Origin: Rugamonas violacea
GTDB lineage: Bacteria; Pseudomonadota; Gammaproteobacteria; Burkholderiales; Burkholderiaceae_D
Direction: 5' to 3'
Assembly: GCF_016461825.1 (NCBI RefSeq)
Contig: NZ_JAEMNU010000123.1
Location: 45,931-90,912 of the forward strand
DNA: 44,982 nt
This document shows, in pieces, positions 14,845 through 25,980 of this stretch (positions are counted from its first letter, which is position 1; every line of letters starts with the position of its first letter). A program made the translations under genes and the position numbers. The notes beneath the pieces are model-generated. The model made no database searches. It saw only the letters and a program-made list of their open reading frames with translations, and had not been told where the DNA came from.

Positions 14845-16485
14845 ATGATCAACGTTCTGGACAATCCGCTGTACTACCTGGACAACTTCCACCAGGTGCT
14901 GGACTGGATCGCCGGCCGCTACGGCGACCTGCTGAGCGCCGAGGAAAGCGGCTTCATCCGCGACTTCGCCGGCCTGCCGCAGCCGTCCCGCGCGCTGTTC
15001 GTGCGCATGGTGATGCGCAAGGGCGAGCTGTTCCGCGCCAGCAAGCTGGTCTACGCCGAGATCGGCGCCGCCGAGGCCGCCGCCACGCCGCTGGTGGCAC
15101 TCGGCCTGGTCGAAGCAGATCCGCTGCTGACGCTGGAGCAGCTGTTCGAGTTGCTGCAAAAAGCCGAGATCGCCAGCGCCTTCCAACTGGCGCCGGCCGA
15201 GGCCAAGCTGCGCAAGCCCGAGCAATTGGCCCTGCTGGCCGGCCGCCACGACGGCGCGCGGCGCTTCTCGGCCTGGTATGGCGCCGCCGGCGAGCGGGCC
15301 TACCGCATCGCCGCGCAGGCCCTGTGCGACCGCCTGCGCCTGATCTTCTTCGGCAACGCGCATCAGGACTGGACCGAGTTCGTGCTGTCCGACCTGGGCA
15401 TCTACCAGTATGAAAAGGTCGAGTTCGCGCCGGCCGCGCGCGGCTTCCGCAGCCGCGCCGACATCGACGACTATCTGCGCCTGCAGCACTGCCAAGAGCG
15501 CTTCGTCAACGGCGAGCCGCTCGACGAGGTGCTGGCCGGACTGCCGCCGCCGGCCGTCGACAACGAATGGTTGCGCAGCCGGCGCGACAAGCTGCTGTTC
15601 CAGTTCGCCCAGCAGCTGGAGAAGCAGCGGGACTGGTGCGCCGCGCACGCCCTGTACGCCGGCTGCGGCTATCCCGGCGCGCGGGCGCGCGCCATCCGCG
15701 TGCTGGAGAAGGATGGCCGCAGCGCGGCCGCCTTCACGCTGCTGCAGGCGGCCCAGCGCGCGCCGGAGAGCGAGGCCGAACGCCAGCAGCTGCTGCGCAT
15801 CGCGCCGCGCCTGGCGCGCCAGCTGGGCCAGGCGCGGCCGGCGCCGGCCGTGCCCGCGCCGGTGCGGCGGCTGGAGCTGAGCCTGCCGGCGCCTGGCCAG
15901 CCGGCCTACGTCGAGCTGGTCGTGCGCGACCACCTGAGCAGCGCGGCGGCGCCGGTGTTCTACGTCGAGAACGCGCTGATCAATTCGCTGTTCGGCCTGC
16001 TGTGCTGGGACGCCATCTTCTGCGCCATCCCCGGCGCCTTCTTCCACCCCTTCCATCGCGGCCCGGCCGACCTGCACAGCGCCGACTTCCAGCGCCGCCG
16101 CGCGCCGCAGTTCGCCGCCTGCCTGGCGCAGCTCGACGGCGACGGCTGGCGCGACACGGTGCGCGCCAACTACGCCCGCAAGGCCGGCATCCAGTCGCCC
16201 TTCCTGTACTGGGACGCGCTCGACACCGAGCTGCTCGAACTGGCGCTGGCCTGCATCCCCGCGCGGCACCTGCGCCTGGCCTTCGAGCGCATCCTGCAAG
16301 ACGTCAAGGCCAACCGCAGCGGCTTCCCCGACCTGATCCAATTCTGGCCGGAGGAAAAGCGCTACAGCATGATCGAGGTGAAGGGGCCGGGCGACCGCCT
16401 GCAGGACAACCAGCTGCGCTGGATCGCCTACTGCGCCGAACACCAGATGCCGGTATCGGTCTGCTATCTGCAATGGAGCGCCTGA
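14845..16485 (+). CDS. FAN1-like structure-specific nuclease (VRR-NUC domain)
   Basis: A 546-residue relative of FAN1, the nuclease that in eukaryotes and Pseudomonas cuts branched and cross-linked DNA. The C-terminal VRR-NUC domain has GFPDLIQFW (near 492) and SMIEVKGPGDRLQDNQLRW (near 507-525), giving the PD-(D/E)XK residues Asp, Glu, Lys and the downstream Gln. An upstream conserved acidic segment, VENALINSLFGLLCWDAIF (near 373), matches the family's additional metal-site region. The middle is helical and TPR-like (about 250-340); the N-terminus (INVLDNPLYYLDNF) is typical of bacterial members. ATG 14845 is chosen; the in-frame ATG at 14809 lies only nine bases past the SOS box. A helicase gene follows after 4 bp, a pairing known in other bacteria. 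Confidence 0.88.
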   Translation: MINVLDNPLYYLDNFHQVLDWIAGRYGDLLSAEESGFIRDFAGLPQPSRALFVRMVMRKGELFRASKLVYAEIGAAEAAATPLVALGLVEADPLLTLEQLFELLQKAEIASAFQLAPAEAKLRKPEQLALLAGRHDGARRFSAWYGAAGERAYRIAAQALCDRLRLIFFGNAHQDWTEFVLSDLGIYQYEKVEFAPAARGFRSRADIDDYLRLQHCQERFVNGEPLDEVLAGLPPPAVDNEWLRSRRDKLLFQFAQQLEKQRDWCAAHALYAGCGYPGARARAIRVLEKDGRSAAAFTLLQAAQRAPESEAERQQLLRIAPRLARQLGQARPAPAVPAPVRRLELSLPAPGQPAYVELVVRDHLSSAAAPVFYVENALINSLFGLLCWDAIFCAIPGAFFHPFHRGPADLHSADFQRRRAPQFAACLAQLDGDGWRDTVRANYARKAGIQSPFLYWDALDTELLELALACIPARHLRLAFERILQDVKANRSGFPDLIQFWPEEKRYSMIEVKGPGDRLQDNQLRWIAYCAEHQMPVSVCYLQWSA

Positions 16486-16489
16486 AACG

Positions 16490-18851
<2,362 letters not shown>

Positions 18852-18871
<20 letters not shown>

Positions 18872-19604
18872 TTTTCTGGTAGCCGCTGCGGCTGATCGGA
18901 AGCCTGCCGCCGTCGGCCAGCAGCGCGACGTGGCTGTCGCGGGTGGCCTGCTCGATGCGCTCGACGAAATCGATGTTGACGACATACGAGCGGTGGATGC
19001 GCAGGAAGCGCGCCGCCTCCAGCTGCCCCTCCAGCTCGGACAGGCTCTGGTTCTTCAAGTAGCTCCTGCCCTCGCTGTGGATCTGCACATAGTCGTCCTG
19101 CGCCTCGATATAGGCGATCTTGTCGCAGGCGATGACGTGGACCTTGGCGCCGTCGCGGATCAGCAGGCGCGCCAGCGGCACCTTGCGCGCCGCCGCTTCG
19201 CGCGCCATGGCGACAACGGCGGCCACGGCGCCGTCGGCTTGCGGCCCGGCCTGGCCGATGCTGGCGCGGGCGTGCGCCAGCGCTTGGTCGAAGCGCTGCT
19301 GGCTGAACGGCTTGAGCAGATAGTCGAGGGCGTGGAACTCGAAGGCCTTGATGGCGTACTGGTCGAAGGCGGTGGCGAAAATGAAGCGCGCCTTGCCGGC
19401 GCTGAGCTCGGCCACCTCGAAGCCGTCCAGCTTGGGCATCTGGATGTCGAGGAAGACCAGGTCGGGCGCCAGTTCGCTGATCGCCTTGACCGCCTCGAAA
19501 CCGTTGGCGCATTCGGCGACGATGTCGACGTCGGCGTGTTCGGCCAGGTACTCGCGCACCACGCCGCGCGCCAGCGCCTCGTCGTCCACAATGATGATAC
19601 GCAT
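18852..19604 (-). CDS. LytTR-family response regulator
   Basis: The 250-residue protein has a receiver domain (1 to about 120) with acidic pair DDE (7-9), phospho-acceptor Asp in LVFLDIQMPKLDGFE and Lys in YLLKPF, and a C-terminal LytTR DNA-binding domain (about 148-250) with IAYIEAQDDYVQIHSEGRSYL and FLRIHRSYVVNIDFVERI. It acts as the transcriptional output of the kinase gene just upstream, whose stop is two bases before this ATG. The start at 19604 (MRIIIVDDE) has GAGGAG upstream. Its 3' end overlaps the convergent helicase gene by 20 bp. It is the fourth gene of a probable operon with two LiaF-like membrane proteins. Confidence 0.93.
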
Positions 19605-19606
19605 GC

Positions 19607-20680
19607 TCACTCCTCGTTCAGTTGGGCCGGCATGGTGATCTCCACGCCGAAGTGGTTTTCCCGCCGCGCCCAATGGATGCTGGCCTCGTGCCGGTAGGCG
19701 CCGGCCAAACGCTGGCGCACGTTGCTCAAGCCGATGCCCTGGCCCCGGCCGCCGTTGGCCGGCGGGTCCGGGTCGACCGGGTTGTCGACGCCGATGTGCA
19801 GCAGCGAACCGGCGCGGCGCGCCGTGACGCGGATGGTGCCGCCCTCGGGCAGATGGCAGATGCCGTGCTTGACGGCGTTCTCCACCAACGGCTGGATCAG
19901 CATCGGCGGCAGCAGGCAGGCCGCCGCGTCGGCGCCGATCTGTTCCTCGAACAGCAGGCGGGCGCCGAAGCGCACCTGCTCGACCGCCAGGAAGTGGCGG
20001 ATCAATTCCATTTCCTGGCCCAGGGTGACCTTGCGGTGCGCCTCCAGCCCCAGGCTGTGGCGGAAGAAGCTGGCCAGTTCCAGCGTCATGCGGCGCGCGC
20101 CCTTGGGGTCCTGCGAGGTCAGCGCGCTGATCGAATTGAGGCTGTTGAACAGGAAGTGCGGATCGATCTGCGTGCGCAACATGCGCAGCTCGGCCTCCTG
20201 CGCCATCAGGCGCGCCTCCAGCGCGCGCTGCTCGGCGCCGGTGGCGCGGACAAACTCGATGACCAGGTAGTGCAGCGCCGCCGCGAAGCCGTACAGCAGC
20301 ACGCCCTCGGCCACCATCAGCGCGGCCAGGCTGGGGCCCAGTTCAATGCCGGCCCAGCTGACGCCGAGCAGCAGGCACAGGCCGTTCCAGCCCTGGCCGA
20401 CGGCCAGCCACAGCACCCCGGCCACCAGCGCCGCCACCGAGAACACCAGCGGAATCGCCCGCGCCCGTGGCCCGCCCAGCGGATACGAGCGGCACAGATA
20501 ATAGGCCGAGTAGCCGGCGGCGAAGGCGTAGACCAGGTTCACCGGCAGCGCGAACAGCATCGCGTTGAGCGGCGCGGCGGCCCCCACCAGGGTGATGACG
20601 CCGCCCAGCGCAAAGCCGAGGAATAGCCACACCGACAGGTAGACGACGCCGCCGCGACGGCTGGCGAACAGGCCCCGCAT
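19607..20680 (-). CDS. LytS/YehU-type sensor histidine kinase
   Basis: A 357-residue membrane kinase. Residues 1-150 contain several hydrophobic segments, probably five or six helices, with no obvious extracellular sensor. A short coiled-coil (EARLMAQEAELRMLR) leads into the His_kinase domain with QIDPHFLFNSLNSISAL, His near 175. The ATPase part has LIQPLVENAVKHGI and GRGQGIGLSNVRQRL. Such kinases partner LytTR regulators, one of which is encoded immediately downstream. The start lies four bases after the stop of the LiaF-like gene, so expression is tightly coupled. The intramembrane-sensing layout resembles kinases that respond to cell-envelope stress. Confidence 0.92.
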   Translation of the reverse strand: MRGLFASRRGGVVYLSVWLFLGFALGGVITLVGAAAPLNAMLFALPVNLVYAFAAGYSAYYLCRSYPLGGPRARAIPLVFSVAALVAGVLWLAVGQGWNGLCLLLGVSWAGIELGPSLAALMVAEGVLLYGFAAALHYLVIEFVRATGAEQRALEARLMAQEAELRMLRTQIDPHFLFNSLNSISALTSQDPKGARRMTLELASFFRHSLGLEAHRKVTLGQEMELIRHFLAVEQVRFGARLLFEEQIGADAAACLLPPMLIQPLVENAVKHGICHLPEGGTIRVTARRAGSLLHIGVDNPVDPDPPANGGRGQGIGLSNVRQRLAGAYRHEASIHWARRENHFGVEITMPAQLNEE

Positions 20681-20683
20681 CGC

Positions 20684-21511
20684 CTAGTTGCGCACTTCCA
20701 GGCCGCCCATGATGGCGTAGCCTTTGATGAGCAGGCGCTTGCCGGCGTTGGGCGGCGCGCTGGTCTTCTCGTCGAAGCCGCCCATGATGGGCGTGCCCAC
20801 CAACACCACCGTCCAATCGGCCGGCACCTTGATCTGGATGCCGCCGAACAGGGCGAACACGTCGAGCACCGCCTCGCCGTCGATCGAGCACTGGCGCAGG
20901 TCGAGTTCGCAGCCACCCATCACGGCGGTGACCTCGCCGCCACGGAAGTGCTGGCTGCTGACGCGCCGCACATAACTGCCCATCACCGCTGTGACGTTGA
21001 TGACGGCATCGTCGCCCTTGTTTTCGCTTTTGTTTTCGCCCTTGTCTTCGCCCTTGTTTTCCGCGCTGCTTGCGCCGCCTGTCGCCGCGCCGCCTGTCGC
21101 ACCGCTCTTGCCCTGCCAATTGTCGGCCTTGTCCAGTCTCACCACCTTGACATCCAGGACGCGGCGGCCGGTGACGGAACGGTACACCACCATCAGGCCG
21201 GCGCCGATCAGCAGGATCGGCCACAGCGTGCGCCAGGTGACGTAGACCAGGCCCAGTCCCTTGAGCGTCAACAGGCCGCCGAACAGGATCAGCGCGCCGC
21301 CGACCATGGCGCCGCCGGCGCTGCGGGTTTGCAGGATCTTCAGGATGCCGACGGCGACCAGCACCAGCGGCCAGAAGTGCATCGAGTAGCGGAAGTCGAG
21401 CACGCCCAGGTTATCCAGCAAGAACAGCACGCCCAGGGCGATGACCAGCAGGCCGAACACGACCTGGCTGGCCGGATTACGTTGGCGTCGGGGTTGGCGT
21501 TCCATGCGCAT
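20684..21511 (-). CDS. LiaF-like membrane protein
   Basis: A 275-residue protein. The first 110 residues form about four hydrophobic segments in the pattern of the LiaI/LiaF-like region (VFGLLVIALGVLFLLDNLGVLDF; FWPLVLVAVGILKIL; LWPILLIGAGLMVVY). A charged linker (about 145-165) contains a low-complexity Lys-Gly-Glu-Asn repeat. The C-terminal domain (about 170-275) has the repeated beta pattern of the LiaF C-terminal family (VTAVMGSYVRRVSSQHFRGG, VTAVMGGCELDLRQC, VFALFGGIQIKVPADW). In Firmicutes LiaF restrains the LiaRS system. Here it sits directly before a LytS/LytTR pair, suggesting a similar inhibitory or sensory role. ATG 21511 has AGGAGC upstream and lies one base from the preceding stop. 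Confidence 0.85.
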   Translation of the reverse strand: MRMERQPRRQRNPASQVVFGLLVIALGVLFLLDNLGVLDFRYSMHFWPLVLVAVGILKILQTRSAGGAMVGGALILFGGLLTLKGLGLVYVTWRTLWPILLIGAGLMVVYRSVTGRRVLDVKVVRLDKADNWQGKSGATGGAATGGASSAENKGEDKGENKSENKGDDAVINVTAVMGSYVRRVSSQHFRGGEVTAVMGGCELDLRQCSIDGEAVLDVFALFGGIQIKVPADWTVVLVGTPIMGGFDEKTSAPPNAGKRLLIKGYAIMGGLEVRN

Positions 21512-21512
21512 A

Positions 21513-21887
21513 TCAGTGCTCCTTGTTCGAATTGAAGTAGTCGTTCAGCAGCGGCCGCAGCACCAGTCCGAGGCCCCAGGCGATCAACAACGCCGGCCAG
21601 CTGTCGTGGAAGCCCAGGCCCCAGACGTGCTCGTAGGAGACGTACCACCAGGCGGCGAAGAAGATCTTCCACAGGCCGCCGAGGAACAGCCGGGGCGAGG
21701 ACGGCGGCAGCATGTCGCTGATGCCGAAGGCCACCAGCAGCCACGGCCAGTAGTGCCAGACGCGGCGCGGGTCGAAGTCGAGTTCCAGCAGTTCGGCGCG
21801 GTCGAGCAGCACCAGCACGCCGAACACGATCAGCAGCATGCCCCACAATAGTTGATTGCGCCAGTCCTGGCTTGTCACGTCTTTCAT
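21513..21887 (-). CDS. Small LiaI/LiaF-like transmembrane protein
   Basis: A 124-residue integral membrane protein with about four hydrophobic segments: LLWGMLLIVFGVLVLLD, HYWPWLLVAFGISDML, GLWKIFFAAWWYVSY and SWPALLIAWGLGLVLRPLL. The pattern is the same as the N-terminal half of the next gene, so the two probably arose from a shared module. It is the first gene of the four-gene operon running to 18852. ATG 21887 has GGGAGCGAG upstream. The function is unknown beyond the family link to cell-wall stress signalling. Confidence 0.8.
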   Translation of the reverse strand: MKDVTSQDWRNQLLWGMLLIVFGVLVLLDRAELLELDFDPRRVWHYWPWLLVAFGISDMLPPSSPRLFLGGLWKIFFAAWWYVSYEHVWGLGFHDSWPALLIAWGLGLVLRPLLNDYFNSNKEH

Positions 21888-22072
21888 CTCGCTCCCCTGT
21901 TGAAGATGGCATGAGCGTGAAGATACCCGCCGCGCGCGCCGGGCGGAAGGGCTTTTCGGTGAATGACGGATGGCGGCCGGCGAATGGCGCGCGGATCGGC
22001 CAACGGCGCCGGGCTTGGGCGCGGGTGGCGGGTCTGGCGGGTCTGGCGGGGGTGGCGGCGGCGCGGAGCCAG

Positions 22073-22096
22073 AAAAAAGCCCGCGCGCGGCGGGCT
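22073..22096 (-). terminator. Minus-strand terminator below the 53-residue gene
   Basis: On the minus strand, AAGCCCGCC and GCGGGCTTTTTT form a GC-rich stem around GCGC, followed by six T. It lies 39 bp after the stop at 22135. The rest of 21888-22134 is GC-rich leader, with an imperfect GGGTCTGGC repeat near 22030-22055; no gene is seen there. Confidence 0.75.
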
Positions 22097-22134
22097 TGTC
22101 GGTATTGGTATGGGGATGGGGATGGCTAGCGTTG

Positions 22135-22296
22135 TCAGCGGCCGCCGCCGGCGCAGATGCGCGGCTCCATCAGCAGCATGCCCCAGCCCAGCTGACGGCG
22201 GATCTCCTCCGGCGTCGGCGGCGGCTTGGCGTCGTGATTGCGCCGTTCGAGATAGGCGCGGACCAGGTACTTCGATGGGTGGGTAGTCTGTGCCAT
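22135..22296 (-). CDS. Small conserved-looking protein, 53 residues
   Basis: The ORF from ATG 22296, preceded by GAGGA four bases away, encodes 53 residues: a charged N-terminal helix (HPSKYLVRAYLERRNHDAKP) and a Pro-rich then amphipathic part (PPTPEEIRRQLGWGMLL), ending in ICAGGGR. Good ribosome site, a terminator just after, and residue composition like a real protein support it. An upstream TTG- or GTG-started extension is possible but less likely. I do not recognise a family. Confidence 0.6.
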   Translation of the reverse strand: MAQTTHPSKYLVRAYLERRNHDAKPPPTPEEIRRQLGWGMLLMEPRICAGGGR

Positions 22297-22470
22297 GATG
22301 TCCTCGCTAGGCTGACGTCGTCGAAATTGGTGCCGGTACTTGAGGCTACCGGCTAACCTGCCAATCCGCCGCGGCCCCGTTGTGGCGGGTGGCGCGCGTC
22401 GATCACGCAAGGCCATCTTAGCGCCGCGCCGCCGGGTTTTCTGTTCGCTGACGCACAATGGCGCGGCGTC

Positions 22471-23352
22471 TCACAATTTCTGCTGCAGGAACTCGAGGAA
22501 GCAGCTGATCCGTTGCGACAACTGGGTGTTGCGGTAGTAGACGGCGTGGATCTGCTGGCGGTAGCCGCTGTTGAAGCTGGCCAGCAGCGGCACCAGGCGG
22601 CCGGCCTTGATGTCGGCGCGGGTCATGAAGTCGGCCAGGCAGACGATGCCCTGGCCGGCCAGGGCCAGCTGGCGCAAGGTCTCGCCGCTGGAGGCGGCCA
22701 GCGCCGGCGTCACCTGCAGGCTGTTGCCGTCGTCGTGGCGCAGCGGCCAGGCGTTGCCCAGTTCGTAGTGGCTGAAGCCGAGCAGACTGTGGCCGGCCAA
22801 TTGCTCGGGCATCTTCGGCGTGCCGTGGCGGCGCAGATAATCGGGGCTGGCCAGCACGTGCAGCGCGCTCGAGCTGAGCGCGCGGGCGTGCAGGGTCGAA
22901 TCGCTCAGCGCGCCGATGCGGATGGCGATGTCGGTGCGGTGCTCGATCAGGTCGGCGATCTGGTCGTTGCTGCTCAGCTCCAGGCGGATGTCCGGATACA
23001 GGGCGCGGAACTCGGCCACGTGCGGCACCACGCAGTGCAGCATGAAGGGCGAGGCGGCGTCGACGCTGAGGCGGCCGGCCGGCTTCTGCCGGCGGATGCG
23101 GATGGTCTCCTCGGCCAGCTCCATGGCGCCGAGGATGGCGCGCGACTGCTGCAGGAACAGCTCGCCCTCCTCGGTCAACTCCATGCGCCGGGTGGTGCGG
23201 GTCAGCAGCGAGGTGGCCAGCTTGTCCTCCAGCCGCGACAGGGCGCGGCTGACGCCCGAGGTGGTCTGGCCCAGATGCACCGAGGCGGCGCTCAAGGTGC
23301 CGCTGTCGACTACGGTAACAAAAATCTTTAAATCGTCTGAATTGATATCCAC
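22471..23352 (-). CDS. LysR-family transcriptional regulator
   Basis: A regulator of 293 residues from GTG 23352 (AGGA five bases upstream); a TTG at 23373 would add seven. The N-terminal helix-turn-helix (about 1-60) reads LKIFVTVVDSGTLSAASVHLGQTTSGVSRALSRLEDKLATSLLTRTTRRMELTEEG in order. The C-terminal ligand-binding domain (about 85-290) begins GRLSVDAASPFMLHCVVPH. The sequence is of the CrgA/DsdC-like branch with an atypical first helix. It lies 36 bp downstream of a hemolysin III gene on the same strand. The target and effector are unknown. Confidence 0.9.
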   Translation of the reverse strand: MDINSDDLKIFVTVVDSGTLSAASVHLGQTTSGVSRALSRLEDKLATSLLTRTTRRMELTEEGELFLQQSRAILGAMELAEETIRIRRQKPAGRLSVDAASPFMLHCVVPHVAEFRALYPDIRLELSSNDQIADLIEHRTDIAIRIGALSDSTLHARALSSSALHVLASPDYLRRHGTPKMPEQLAGHSLLGFSHYELGNAWPLRHDDGNSLQVTPALAASSGETLRQLALAGQGIVCLADFMTRADIKAGRLVPLLASFNSGYRQQIHAVYYRNTQLSQRISCFLEFLQQKL

Positions 23353-23388
23353 TATGGTCCTGGGTGCGCGCAAGCGCGCCGATAAGCG

Positions 23389-24006
23389 TCAGGCCACATA
23401 CAGCAGTACCGCGCCGAAATGGCAGATGCTGCCTCCGAGCACGAACAAATGCCACACACCGTGGCCATGACGCAATTTGTGATCGGTGGCATAAAAAACG
23501 ATGCCACCCGTGTACAACACGCCGCCGGCGGCCAACCAAAGGAAGCCGTTCCAGCTCAGCGCCGCGATCAGGGGCCGGGCGCCGATCACGGCCAGCCAAC
23601 CCATCATCACATAAATCAATAGCGACAGCAGGCGCGCGCCGCGCGCGTACCAGACCTCCTGCGCGATGCCGACCAGCGCCAGCGTCCACACCACGCCGAA
23701 CAACCACCAGCCCCAGGGGCCGCGCAAGCTCACCAGCGTGAACGGCGTGTAGCTGCCGGCGATCAGCAAATAGATCGCGCAGTAGTCCAGCGTGCGCCAA
23801 AAGTCCTTGGCCGGGCCGCGCAGGCTGTGGTACAGCGTCGAGGTCAAATACAACGCCAGCAAGGTGGCGGCGTAGATGCTGAAGCTGACCATCTTCCAGA
23901 CGTCGCCGCTGCGCGCCGCCAGCACGATCAGCAAAACCCCGCCGACCGCCGCCAGCGCCGCGCCGACCGTGTGGGTGATACTGTTGAAGCGCTCTCCGTA
24001 ATACAT
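23389..24006 (-). CDS. Hemolysin III family (PAQR) membrane protein
   Basis: A 205-residue protein with seven predicted membrane helices and the family metal-site residues: the N-terminal region ERFNSITHTVGAAL, STLYHSL at the end of helix 2, and the C-terminal TDHKLRHGHGVWHLFVLGGSICHF. The His residues in SITHT, YHS and the C-terminal HxxxH bind zinc in PAQR relatives. TrhA in E. coli affects membrane energetics and fluidity. Length is typical. ATG 24006 has GGA close upstream. Confidence 0.9.
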   Translation of the reverse strand: MYYGERFNSITHTVGAALAAVGGVLLIVLAARSGDVWKMVSFSIYAATLLALYLTSTLYHSLRGPAKDFWRTLDYCAIYLLIAGSYTPFTLVSLRGPWGWWLFGVVWTLALVGIAQEVWYARGARLLSLLIYVMMGWLAVIGARPLIAALSWNGFLWLAAGGVLYTGGIVFYATDHKLRHGHGVWHLFVLGGSICHFGAVLLYVA

Positions 24007-24112
24007 ATTCCATCCAACGCACCATCCTAGGCGCCCATGGCGGCGGCAGGTTGCGCGCTCACCCGGCCATTGTATGCCGCATTGGCGGCCGCCGGGAATG
24101 GCGCGCCGGCGC

Positions 24113-24517
24113 CTACTTGGACTTCTGCTTCGAACCGATGTTGTCGATATCGTTGCCGATCGAGCGCGCCGCCGCCAGCACCACCAGCAGCACGGCGCCG
24201 CCGATCAGGCCGGCCGTCTTGCCGGGATCGACGTGGCTGCGCTCGATGCGCTCGATCTGGCCGAAGGCGATGCGGCGCTGCTGGCCGTCGACCGAGCCGC
24301 GCAGCGCGTCGGCCTCGATGGCGGCCAGTTTGAAGTCCAGCTTCTTGCCGTCGCGGCCGACGATCAGCAGGCTCTCGCCGACCGTCAGGCCGTCGGCCGG
24401 CCGCGCCGCCACCGACTTGACCGCGTCCTCGCCGTCGGCCACCACGCGCATCGTGGTGCAGGCGCTCATGGCCACGCACAGCAGCAGCGCGGCGGACTTC
24501 CTCAACAGACCATGCAT
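24113..24517 (-). CDS. Putative lipoprotein with C-terminal glycine-zipper-like helix
   Basis: A 134-residue protein from ATG 24517 (GAGGGAAA upstream; ATG 24532 is an alternative). The signal sequence LLRKSAALLLCVAMSACTT has a lipobox ending at Cys20. The mature part has two short beta-type segments (GESLLIVGRDGKKLDFKLAAIEADALRG and RRIAFGQIERIERSHVD) and a C-terminal hydrophobic helix (TAGLIGGAVLLVVLAAARS). This resembles small outer-membrane or periplasmic lipoproteins seen in betaproteobacteria. No specific function. Confidence 0.75.
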   Translation of the reverse strand: MHGLLRKSAALLLCVAMSACTTMRVVADGEDAVKSVAARPADGLTVGESLLIVGRDGKKLDFKLAAIEADALRGSVDGQQRRIAFGQIERIERSHVDPGKTAGLIGGAVLLVVLAAARSIGNDIDNIGSKQKSK

Positions 24518-24580
24518 CGTGTTTTCCCTCATTGCATAATATCCAATAATAGCATGCAGATATGTTGAGCTTGGGAAATG

Positions 24581-24609
24581 TTACAACATTGCTCTTAAGA
24601 TAATTATAT
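24581..24609 (+). promoter_or_regulatory. Candidate promoter of the patatin-like gene
   Basis: TTACAA (24581-24586), 17-bp spacer, TTATAT (24604-24609) in an AT-rich island that stands out from the GC-rich surroundings. The divergent lipoprotein gene probably uses the same island. ATGTT-AC-AACAT at 24577-24588 is a small palindrome overlapping the -35. Confidence 0.5.
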
Positions 24610-24663
24610 GTTGGCGGTGCAATGCCGGCCGCCGCCCCGCCCGGGCTGTGGTATGTTGTCGTG

Positions 24664-25755
24664 ATGATTCAAGCAAATAAATACCAGCGCTGCATGGTGA
24701 TGGCCGGCGGCGGTTCACGTTTCGGCATCTATCTGGGCATGTACGCGGCGGCCTGCCAGGCCGGCCGCGCCCCCGACCTCCTGTTGGCCAGCTGCGGCAG
24801 CGCCATCGCCGCCACCATCATCCGCAACCTGCCCGACGACGCGCAGCGGCGCGCCTGGCTCAGCTCGCCGCAGATGTACCGCTTCTGGTGCGACGTCAAG
24901 TCGGCCCGCCACACCGGCCTGGTCGGCACGCTGCTGCGCGCCGCCAAGCGCAAGCTCAATCCCGGCCGCGCCCCCACCATCCCCGACCTGTTCAGCGACT
25001 ACCTGTTCGAGATGCCGCATAAGCTGCCCTTCCCGCCCGAACCGGCGGCGCCGGCGGCGGTCGACGTCGCCATCATCGCCGGCCGCCTGCTGTTCGAGCC
25101 GGCCGAGGTGGGCCAGCCGCGCGGCGGCCGCAAGCTGTTCGCCGAGACGGTGTTCTGTCCGCCGCGCGCGGCCGCGCTGCTGCACGGCCTGGAGGCGCCG
25201 CTGAGCGATCCGCGCTGGGGCCAGCACGCCGTCGCCCGCACCCTGCTGACCGACAGCACGGCGCCGCTGAGCGAGGCGGCGCGCATCTCGATCGCCGACA
25301 TGATCTACTTCCCCTGCCAACGCTATGCCGGCCACCACTACATCGGCGGCGTGCTCGACCTGTTCCCGATCGAGCTGGCGCGCCACTTGGGCGAGGAAGT
25401 GATGATGGAGTTCAAGGAGGCCTTCGACCAGACCTTCGCCATCCCCGCCTGGCGCGCCGTGCTGGGCCTGGACGGCAACCACCGCCTGCGCTACGTCAAC
25501 GGCCAGCGCGCCGAGGTGCGCATCGACACCTCCGACGTCTCGCGCGCGCTGGCACGCGAGCCGGTGCGGCAGAAGCTGGTCTGGCGCCACAACCGCATCC
25601 GGCTCGACATGCCGCACAGCTACGACGAATTCGTCGCCACCATGGAGCAGCAATGGCAGTACGGCTACGAGCGCGGCATGGAGGCTTTCGGCCGCCCGGC
25701 CGGCCAGCCGGCGGCGATCCGCAACGCCACCCGCCACAGCCGCGCGCTGCTTTAA
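24664..25755 (+). CDS. Patatin-like protein with altered catalytic motifs
   Basis: A 363-residue protein. The N-terminus CMVMAGGGSRFGIYLGMYAAACQAGRAPDLLLASCGSAIAATII has the layout of a patatin phospholipase: oxyanion-hole GGG, then a nucleophile elbow. The elbow is LASCGSA in place of GxSxG, and the segment HYIGGVLDLFPIELA looks like the DGG/A block with the catalytic Asp replaced by Ile. It may therefore be inactive or use a shifted residue. No signal peptide or membrane helix is evident. Start 24664 (MIQANKYQ) is preferred because the upstream 14 residues look unlike coding sequence; there is no clear ribosome site. Single gene with a strong terminator downstream. Confidence 0.65.
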   Translation: MIQANKYQRCMVMAGGGSRFGIYLGMYAAACQAGRAPDLLLASCGSAIAATIIRNLPDDAQRRAWLSSPQMYRFWCDVKSARHTGLVGTLLRAAKRKLNPGRAPTIPDLFSDYLFEMPHKLPFPPEPAAPAAVDVAIIAGRLLFEPAEVGQPRGGRKLFAETVFCPPRAAALLHGLEAPLSDPRWGQHAVARTLLTDSTAPLSEAARISIADMIYFPCQRYAGHHYIGGVLDLFPIELARHLGEEVMMEFKEAFDQTFAIPAWRAVLGLDGNHRLRYVNGQRAEVRIDTSDVSRALAREPVRQKLVWRHNRIRLDMPHSYDEFVATMEQQWQYGYERGMEAFGRPAGQPAAIRNATRHSRALL

Positions 25756-25806
25756 TCAACAACTCCGCGATTGAGGACACTTGCGTCGCACTAGCGTTGC
25801 GGTGGC

Positions 25807-25838
25807 ACAACCCGGCGCCGGCGCCGGGTTGTTTTTTT
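25807..25838 (+). terminator. Terminator after the patatin-like gene
   Basis: ACAACCCGGCGCC pairs with GGCGCCGGGTTGT (GCGCCGGCGC centre), followed by eight T. Strong Rho-independent terminator. Confidence 0.92.
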
Positions 25839-25980
25839 TACAGCACCTGATACATTGGCAAGGTTGGAAAACACACTACTTTGCTGCGCCTGACGGCGGA
25901 CATCCCCCCTATCCTGTCCCGCGCCGGCCGGCGTCGTTTCTCCGCTTGAACCACATTTCTCGCATATAAGGAGCAACAAC

